A stretch of DNA of 10,318 nt. It comes from Verrucomicrobiota bacterium (GTDB taxonomy: Bacteria; Verrucomicrobiota; Verrucomicrobiia; Chthoniobacterales; UBA10450). Shown here piece after piece: positions 5,913 through 10,318 of the stretch; within the stretch, counting starts at the first letter, position 1; each line of letters opens with the position of its first letter. The stretch is from NCBI GenBank assembly GCA_003218815.1, contig QHON01000171.1, positions 53,302 to 63,619 on the forward strand. Reading direction: 5' to 3'. The notes below the pieces were generated by a model. It was not told the DNA's origin, made no database searches, and saw only the letters and a list, made by a program, of their open reading frames with translations. A program made the translations under genes and the position numbers.

Positions 5913-6848
5913 GTGACAACCAGTATTTGGTTTTGGATCGCTTTTCACGTCGGCGTCTTCATCGCGTTAATCGTCGACCTGGTCAGTTTCAAGCGCCGCG
6001 ATCGTGAACTGAGCATGCGCGCGGCGGTGCAACGAAGCGTTCTATGGGTAATCCTTTCGCTTTGTTTCAGTGTGGTCGTCTGGCGGTTGAAGGGACCGCA
6101 GCATGGCCTCGATTTTCTCACGGGCTACCTCATCGAATATTCACTGAGTGTCGATAACATCTTCGTTTTTGTGTTGATTTTTGCTTATTTTCGCGTGCCG
6201 CCGCGCGCGCAACATCGCGTTCTGGTCTGGGGAATCGTCGGGGCTCTTGTCATGCGCGGAATTATGATCTGGTGCGGTATCGCTTTGGTGCAACGGTTTC
6301 ATTTTGTTCTCTATCTGTTCGGCCTGTTCCTCGTGATCACTGCGTTGCGAATGTTTTTCGGCAAATATGAACGGCGCGATTTCGGGGAAAGTTGGGTGAT
6401 CCGGATATGCCGCCGCGCGTTTCCGATTACGAACGAATTCTACAACGAGCACTTCCATGCGCGCGTGGATGGCCGCTGGATGCTGACCCCGCTGGCCCTG
6501 GCGCTGATCGCGATCGACATCATGGATCTCGTCTTCGCGGTCGATTCGATTCCCGCAGTCTTTGCCATCACACAGGACCCATTCATTGTCTATACTTCAA
6601 ACATTTGCGCGATCATCGGTTTGCGGTCGCTCTACTTTCTGCTCGCGCGTTTGATAGATCGTTTCATCTACCTGCAAACCGGGCTCGCGGTCATCCTCGG
6701 CTTCGTGGGGATCAAAATGATCGTCGCGGATTATTACCCGATTTCTAACTGGATCTCGTTGGGTGTCATCGTGCTCGTCCTGGCCGTGACGATCACAATT
6801 TCGATGATCGTGACAGAGCGGCGTGCCGCGGCCGGCAATCGAAAATAA
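5913..6848 (+). CDS. TerC/Alx-family integral membrane metal transporter
   Basis: This 311-residue protein closely follows E. coli Alx (about 320 residues) along its length, including FLTGYLIEYSLSVDN, NEHFHARVDG and DPFIVYTSNI. The TerC family exports Mn2+ or related metal ions across the inner membrane. About eight or nine hydrophobic segments are visible, and the paired acidic motifs lie in membrane helices: EYSLSVDN (75-82, with E75 and D81) and DIMDLVFAVDSIPA (202-215, with D202, D205 and D211). The GTG at 5913 is used because the in-frame GTG at 5895 runs into a TAG. In E. coli alx is controlled by a Mn2+-sensing yybP-ykoY riboswitch; the 106-bp gap here is short and I see no such element. 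It is divergent from the greA-like gene. The family is secure; the exact ion is inferred. Confidence 0.93.
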   Translation: MTTSIWFWIAFHVGVFIALIVDLVSFKRRDRELSMRAAVQRSVLWVILSLCFSVVVWRLKGPQHGLDFLTGYLIEYSLSVDNIFVFVLIFAYFRVPPRAQHRVLVWGIVGALVMRGIMIWCGIALVQRFHFVLYLFGLFLVITALRMFFGKYERRDFGESWVIRICRRAFPITNEFYNEHFHARVDGRWMLTPLALALIAIDIMDLVFAVDSIPAVFAITQDPFIVYTSNICAIIGLRSLYFLLARLIDRFIYLQTGLAVILGFVGIKMIVADYYPISNWISLGVIVLVLAVTITISMIVTERRAAAGNRK

Positions 6849-6852
6849 AGTG

Positions 6853-6881
6853 TTGCTTTCATCGTTCCAAATCTGTTTAAC
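6853..6881 (+). promoter_or_regulatory. Weak promoter candidate for the TIGR04073-like gene
   Basis: TTGCTT (6853-6858) and TTTAAC (6876-6881) are 17 bp apart and lie in an AT-rich patch just after the alx-like stop. Matches to consensus are modest (3 of 6 and 4 of 6), and the predicted start near 6888 would leave only about 12 bases of leader. Confidence 0.25.
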
Positions 6882-6884
6882 TAT

Positions 6885-6895
6885 AGGAAAGGAAG
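6885..6895 (+). promoter_or_regulatory. Strong ribosome binding site of the TIGR04073-like gene
   Basis: The purine run AGGAAAGGAAG ends 4 bases before the ATG at 6900. It is the clearest Shine-Dalgarno sequence in the window and fixes the start of the secreted protein. Confidence 0.7.
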
Positions 6896-6899
6896 CTTT

Positions 6900-7304
6900 A
6901 TGAAGAACCTGATTTTCATCGCGCTAACCCTCGGACTCGCCGGAAGCTTATTCGGGGACATCCAGGATCCACCTGCGAACGATTATGGGCCAACGCGGAA
7001 ACTTGGTCGCGGCCTCTCCAATTTTTTCCTGGCACCGGCTGAAGTTTTCGTGACCGTTACAACAGTCAACACATATGACGGCAACGCCGCGGCGTTCGGT
7101 TATGGCATGGTGCGCGGAATCGGCCGCTCGGCCACAAGACACGTTGCTGGCTTTCTTGAAGCTGTGCTCGCGCCGTTTCCCGCATGGCGCGAGAGTTATT
7201 ACCCGCTGCTGCCGAGCGATATTCCATACATTCACGCCGGTTATTCAGAATTTCCGCCCGAGCTCGGCAACGAATCGAAATATCCCTACGTACGGGATTA
7301 TTAA
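6900..7304 (+). CDS. Secreted exosortase-system-associated protein, TIGR04073-like
   Basis: This 134-residue protein starts with a signal peptide (MKN, a hydrophobic core to about residue 17, likely cleavage after SLFG at 16-19). The mature part has the pattern I know from TIGR04073 proteins: RKLGRGLSNFFLAPAEV near 33-49, AAFGYGMVRGIGRSATRH in the middle, and GFLEAVLAPFP, followed by a Pro/Tyr-rich tail. That family occurs in genomes that also have an exosortase/PEP-CTERM sorting system, many of them Verrucomicrobia; its molecular role is unknown to me. No PEP-CTERM signal, exosortase gene or membrane anchor is visible here. The protein has no cysteine after the signal peptide, so it is not a lipoprotein. 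The strong ribosome site at 6885-6895 fixes the ATG. A hairpin follows 5 bp after the stop. Confidence 0.8.
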   Translation: MKNLIFIALTLGLAGSLFGDIQDPPANDYGPTRKLGRGLSNFFLAPAEVFVTVTTVNTYDGNAAAFGYGMVRGIGRSATRHVAGFLEAVLAPFPAWRESYYPLLPSDIPYIHAGYSEFPPELGNESKYPYVRDY

Positions 7305-7308
7305 AAAA

Positions 7309-7328
7309 GATAGGCGTGCCTGCCTATC
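7309..7328 (-). terminator. Hairpin with A6 on its left: intrinsic-terminator shape on the minus strand
   Basis: GATAGGC (7309-7315) and GCCTATC (7322-7328) make a perfect 7-bp stem with a 6-base loop. Six As (7303-7308) precede it, so on the minus strand the stem is followed by six Ts, the textbook terminator form. On the plus strand, the direction of all genes nearby, the stem is followed by acgagagag, with no T-run. It may still help to end the secreted-protein transcript, but the stronger reading is a stop for antisense transcription. Confidence 0.45.
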
Positions 7329-7351
7329 ACGAGAGAGAGGGCGTCGGGTCT

Positions 7352-7372
7352 GTCGGATGACGGAATCCGGAC
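7352..7372. repeat. Second hairpin in the leader of the hybrid kinase gene
   Basis: GTCGGAT (7352-7358) pairs with ATCCG and AC (7365-7372, one G bulged out) around the loop GACGGA. It lies in the 143-bp gap between the secreted-protein gene and the kinase. Apart from this, the hairpin at 7309-7328 and a possible promoter, I see nothing in that gap. Confidence 0.25.
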
Positions 7373-7391
7373 GGCGATCAGCCTTCTGCAG

Positions 7392-7419
7392 TTGACGGCG
7401 TTGAGCGGCGACGTACAGA
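7392..7419 (+). promoter_or_regulatory. Promoter candidate for the hybrid kinase gene
   Basis: TTGACG (7392-7397, 5 of 6 to the -35 consensus) and TACAGA (7414-7419, 3 of 6 to the -10) are 16 bp apart, about 30 bp before the ATG at 7448. The -35 is good and the -10 is poor. Confidence 0.3.
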
Positions 7420-7447
7420 TACGGCGACACGCTGAGGCGGTCAGGCG

Positions 7448-9481
7448 ATGCAATCGCGACGTTTTTCCGGTCTACCGGCCATTGGCATTTTAACAGCTGT
7501 CTATTTCATTGCCGGCAAGCTCGGATTGATGCTGGCATCTCTGCACGCGAGTGCATCGCCGGTGTGGCCAGCAGCGGGAATTGCGCTCGGGGCATTGCTC
7601 GTGCTTGGTTACCGAGTCTGGCCTGCCATTTTTGTCGGCGCATTTTTGGTGAACCTGACGACTGCTGGCAATGTCGCCACATCGCTCGCCATCGCGAGCG
7701 GCAACACGCTCGAGGCCTTGTGCGGTGCCTGGCTGGTGAATCGGTTCGCCGCCGGCACAACCGTTTTCGATCGTCCGCAGGGTGTTTTTAAATTCGCGCT
7801 TGCAGCAGTATTTAGCACGATTATCGGCCCAGCCTTTGGTGTCACCAGTCTTGCACTTGCTGGCTTCGCGGACTGGACGAATTATGGCGCGATCTGGTTG
7901 ACGTGGTGGCTTGGCGACACAACGGGCGACCTTCTGATCGCTCCACTGATTATTCTTTGGAGCATCGCATCAAGGCGGCACTGGAACACAAAGGAAGCGG
8001 TTGAAGTGGGCATTCTCCTGCTGCTATTGGTCGTGCTCAGCGAAGCGGTCTTCGGCGGATGGCTCACAATTTCGGCGAGGAATTATCCGATCGCATTCAT
8101 TTGCGGACCGATTGTGATTTGGACGGCCTTCCGCTTCACCCAGCGTGAAACGTCGACCGGCATTTTCATTCTTTCAGCCATCGCGATTTGGGGTACGCTG
8201 CATGGCTTCGGGCCATTCGTCAGGGAAACGGAAAACCAGTCCCTTCTCGCTCTGCAATCCTGGACGGCTGTGCTCACCATTACTGCGATGGCGCTTTCGG
8301 CTGGCATGGCGGAACGCAGGGGAGCTGAGGAAGCGCTCCTGCAACAAAAGGCCATCGTTGAAGCAGCCGACCGGACCAAAGACCATTTCCTAGCCATGCT
8401 TTCACACGAATTGCGTACGCCGCTCACTCCGGTGATTTCCACGTTGGAGACGCTCGAGACGGAACCAACACAAACTGAAGATTCAAAAGCGGCTCTAGCG
8501 ATGATCCACCGCAATATCGAACTTGAAACCCAGCTGATCGATGATCTGCTCGACTTCACACGGATTGCGAAAGACAAGTTGCAATTGAGATTCACTCCGG
8601 TCGATGCGCATCTCGCGATCTCCAACGTGGTCGAAATCTGCCGCGCCGAAGCCGACTTAAGGAGGCTTCGGGTGCATCTTAACTTGCGCGCGAACACGCG
8701 CCACGTAGCTGCGGATGCGGCGAAGTTCCAACAAATCATCTGGAACCTCCTGAAAAACGCGATCAAGTTCACGCCCGAAGCCGGAGAGATTGCCATCTCG
8801 TCGTCAAACCCTTCGCCGGAAGTTCTGACAATCAGCGTGCGCGATACTGGTGTTGGGATGGAGTCCGAAGTCATGCAACGGATTTTTGATCCGTTCGAAC
8901 AGGGCAACCGCTCGTTTGAGCGCCGCTTTGGCGGCCTTGGTCTGGGCTTGGCCATTTCAAAATCTCTCGCGCAAGCGCATGGGGGCAGCCTCACCGCCCA
9001 AAGCGAAGGCCGCGATCGCGGATCGACCTTCGTGTTGTCGATGCAAACGACCTCACCGGCCGAAGGATTAGGCAGCCCGGCCAGGGCAAGCGACGAGACT
9101 TCACGTCAGGGTTTGAGAATTCTGCTGGTCGATGACCATCAAGACACGTGCGCTGCCTTGGAAAAACTACTTGTCCGCCGCGGACATCTCGTGGCAGCGA
9201 CGCACAATGTGCGCTCGGCAATGGAGGCCGCGGCGCGCAATCGTTTCGATCTTCTGATCAGCGATATTGCGCTGCCAGACGGAAGCGGCATCGATTTGAT
9301 GACACAGTTGCAGGCCATTTCCAAAATGCCAGGTATTGCTATCAGCGGCTTCGGCAACAACAGGGACATCGAGAAAAGTCTGGAGGCAGGGTTTTGCGAG
9401 CATTTGATCAAACCGGTGAAGCTCGAAAAACTTGAAGCAGCAATGGAGCGCGCAGTCGCAGCGGAAACTGTTTCGACCTAA
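7448..9481 (+). CDS. Hybrid sensor histidine kinase with MASE1 membrane sensor and C-terminal receiver
   Basis: This 677-residue protein has three parts. Residues 1 to about 290 hold roughly eight membrane segments and the MASE1 pattern (YFIAGKLGLMLA, ASPVWPAAGIALGALLLxG-like, WLGDTTGDLLIAPLI), a sensor domain with unknown ligand. A short helical linker leads to HisKA with SHELRTP (phospho-acceptor H320) and a complete HATPase domain: N-box N433/N437, DTGVGM from 466, F-box-like IFDPFEQ, and GGLGLGLAI from 495. The C-terminal receiver (about 555-672) has the acidic pair D562/D563, phospho-acceptor D606 (SDIALPDGSG) and K655, so every catalytic residue is present. There is no DNA-binding output, so the phosphoryl group must pass to another protein or the receiver must tune the kinase. 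The ATG at 7448 follows an in-frame TGA at 7433. The RNA methyltransferase gene begins within 40 bp of the stop. Confidence 0.95.
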   Translation: MQSRRFSGLPAIGILTAVYFIAGKLGLMLASLHASASPVWPAAGIALGALLVLGYRVWPAIFVGAFLVNLTTAGNVATSLAIASGNTLEALCGAWLVNRFAAGTTVFDRPQGVFKFALAAVFSTIIGPAFGVTSLALAGFADWTNYGAIWLTWWLGDTTGDLLIAPLIILWSIASRRHWNTKEAVEVGILLLLLVVLSEAVFGGWLTISARNYPIAFICGPIVIWTAFRFTQRETSTGIFILSAIAIWGTLHGFGPFVRETENQSLLALQSWTAVLTITAMALSAGMAERRGAEEALLQQKAIVEAADRTKDHFLAMLSHELRTPLTPVISTLETLETEPTQTEDSKAALAMIHRNIELETQLIDDLLDFTRIAKDKLQLRFTPVDAHLAISNVVEICRAEADLRRLRVHLNLRANTRHVAADAAKFQQIIWNLLKNAIKFTPEAGEIAISSSNPSPEVLTISVRDTGVGMESEVMQRIFDPFEQGNRSFERRFGGLGLGLAISKSLAQAHGGSLTAQSEGRDRGSTFVLSMQTTSPAEGLGSPARASDETSRQGLRILLVDDHQDTCAALEKLLVRRGHLVAATHNVRSAMEAAARNRFDLLISDIALPDGSGIDLMTQLQAISKMPGIAISGFGNNRDIEKSLEAGFCEHLIKPVKLEKLEAAMERAVAAETVST

Positions 9482-9517
9482 AGTAGCGTAAGCGATTTGC
9501 GAGGCGATCATCCCTCT

Positions 9518-10318
9518 TTGCGCATCGTCGATCTTAAAATCCGGGACATTGCGTTCGGCGGAAAAGGAGTCGGACGTGACAACAGCAAGGCCGTTTTTGT
9601 TCCGTTTACGATTGAGGGCGAGCTCGTCACGGCGAAGATCGTCCGCGAGAAAAAACAATTCGCCGAGAGCGAACTTGTCGATGTGCGGGAGAGGTCGCCC
9701 GATCGGGTCGAGCCGCCATGTCCGTACTTTGGCCGCTGCGGCGGATGCGCTTATCAACACATCAATTACGAACATCAACTTGGGATTAAATGGCGCCAGG
9801 TGCGCGATATTCTCCAGCGAATTGGGAAACTCAAAGAGGTCCCGATGCGCCCGATTATTCCGTCGCCCGAACCGTACGGATACCGCAATCGCATCACGGT
9901 CCACGCGCAGGATGGCGTGGTCGGATTTTTTAGGCGCGACTCGAACCGCTTGATCGACATCGCGCGCTGCCCAATTTCGCGCGACGAGGTCAATCGCGCT
10001 CTGATGGAATTGCGCGCGCAACACGTGCGCGATGGACATTACACATTGCGCGCTGCATCTGGGCCGCCGGTCTTTTCGCAAACAAACGACGCGGTGGCAC
10101 ATGCGTTGCGCGATTTGATCAGGCAATTCATGCCTGCGAACCAGGAATTGTTAATCGACGCTTATTGCGGCAGAGGATTTTTCGCGAAAACACTGCTCGA
10201 CAAATGTAAGCGCGCAATTGGGATCGATTGGGACAAATTCGCTATTGAAGCGGCCAGAGAGAACGCGACCACGAAAGAAACTTACATCGCGGGTGATGTC
10301 GATCTTGAGCTCGGGCGA
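9518..10318 (+). CDS. Class I SAM-dependent RNA m5U methyltransferase, TrmA/RlmD family (3' end outside window)
   Basis: The frame stays open from just after the kinase stop to the window edge, giving about 267 residues of a protein normally near 400. It opens with a TRAM-like RNA-binding domain (LKIRDIAFGGKGVGR, then VFVPF and ERSPDRVEPPC). Next is the 4Fe-4S motif C-x5-C-x2-C (PCPYFGRCGGC), with the fourth cysteine in ARCPIS, as in RlmD and relatives. The Rossmann fold begins with DAYCGRGFF and GIDWDKFAIEAARENA, the SAM-binding region; the family more often has YCGxGxF, which fits. The catalytic cysteine region lies beyond the window. Members make 5-methyluridine in 23S rRNA or tRNA; which target is not decidable here. 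There is no ATG: the likely start is TTG at 9518 (GAGG at 9501-9504 upstream), or TTG at 9497. Confidence 0.88.
   Translation, partial: MRIVDLKIRDIAFGGKGVGRDNSKAVFVPFTIEGELVTAKIVREKKQFAESELVDVRERSPDRVEPPCPYFGRCGGCAYQHINYEHQLGIKWRQVRDILQRIGKLKEVPMRPIIPSPEPYGYRNRITVHAQDGVVGFFRRDSNRLIDIARCPISRDEVNRALMELRAQHVRDGHYTLRAASGPPVFSQTNDAVAHALRDLIRQFMPANQELLIDAYCGRGFFAKTLLDKCKRAIGIDWDKFAIEAARENATTKETYIAGDVDLELGR

Noticed and set aside
8083..8994. Open minus-strand frame of 303 codons inside the kinase gene
   Set aside because: It is exactly antisense to the HisKA/HATPase coding region, its translation is Ser/Arg/Ala-rich without a recognisable domain, and the plus-strand protein has all kinase motifs.
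9482..9520. Fusion of the kinase and the RNA methyltransferase
   Set aside because: The two are in the same frame, but an in-frame TAA at 9479-9481 separates them and the receiver domain is complete before it; they are two genes.
9167..10126. Open minus-strand frame of 319 codons across the kinase end and the methyltransferase
   Set aside because: It spans two genes on the other strand that both have clear family motifs; its translation shows no motif and it crosses their boundary, so it is a shadow frame.

Overview
This window reads as ordinary chromosomal DNA from a bacterium, most likely a soil member of the Verrucomicrobia (PVC superphylum). Three things point there. A GreA-type elongation factor carries a very long N-terminal extension, as chlamydial and related GreA proteins do. 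A small secreted protein resembles the exosortase-associated TIGR04073 family, which I know mainly from Verrucomicrobia. A GTCATTCCGAGC...GAGGAATCTC unit matches a dispersed repeat I associate with uncultured soil bacteria. The assignment is inference from family knowledge; no rRNA or other taxonomic marker is present.

Left part, 1-3857, all on the plus strand: the 3' end of a SpoIIE/RsbU-type PP2C phosphatase overlaps grpE by 4 bp. Next come a 148-bp gap with the repeat unit, dnaJ, an HMG-CoA-lyase-like enzyme with an altered active site, and rsmE (16S rRNA m3U1498 methyltransferase). Stress signalling, the DnaK co-chaperones and ribosome maintenance thus sit together. An rsmE near dnaJ recalls the dnaJ-prmA-rsmE order of Firmicutes, here with a metabolic lyase in between. 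dnaK and hrcA are not in the window.

Middle part, 3858-5912: a 630-residue GreA-like transcript-cleavage factor lies on the minus strand, convergent with rsmE and divergent from the next gene. Its stop codon lies in the loop of an 8-bp hairpin. Its upstream gap holds a plausible minus-strand promoter overlapped by an imperfect dyad.

Right part, 5913-10318, all on the plus strand: a TerC/Alx-type membrane metal transporter, a 134-residue secreted TIGR04073-like protein, a MASE1-containing hybrid histidine kinase with a C-terminal receiver, and the 5' part of an Fe-S RNA m5U methyltransferase (TrmA/RlmD family) that runs off the window. The kinase and the methyltransferase are closely spaced and probably co-transcribed.

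No mobile element, CRISPR array, tRNA, rRNA or clear new defence or biosynthetic system was found. No gene-free stretch exceeds 150 bases. The most interesting items are the divergent HMG-CoA-lyase-like enzyme, the PVC-type giant GreA, the repeat between grpE and dnaJ, and several hairpins or dyads at gene boundaries, one with its T-run on the unexpected side.
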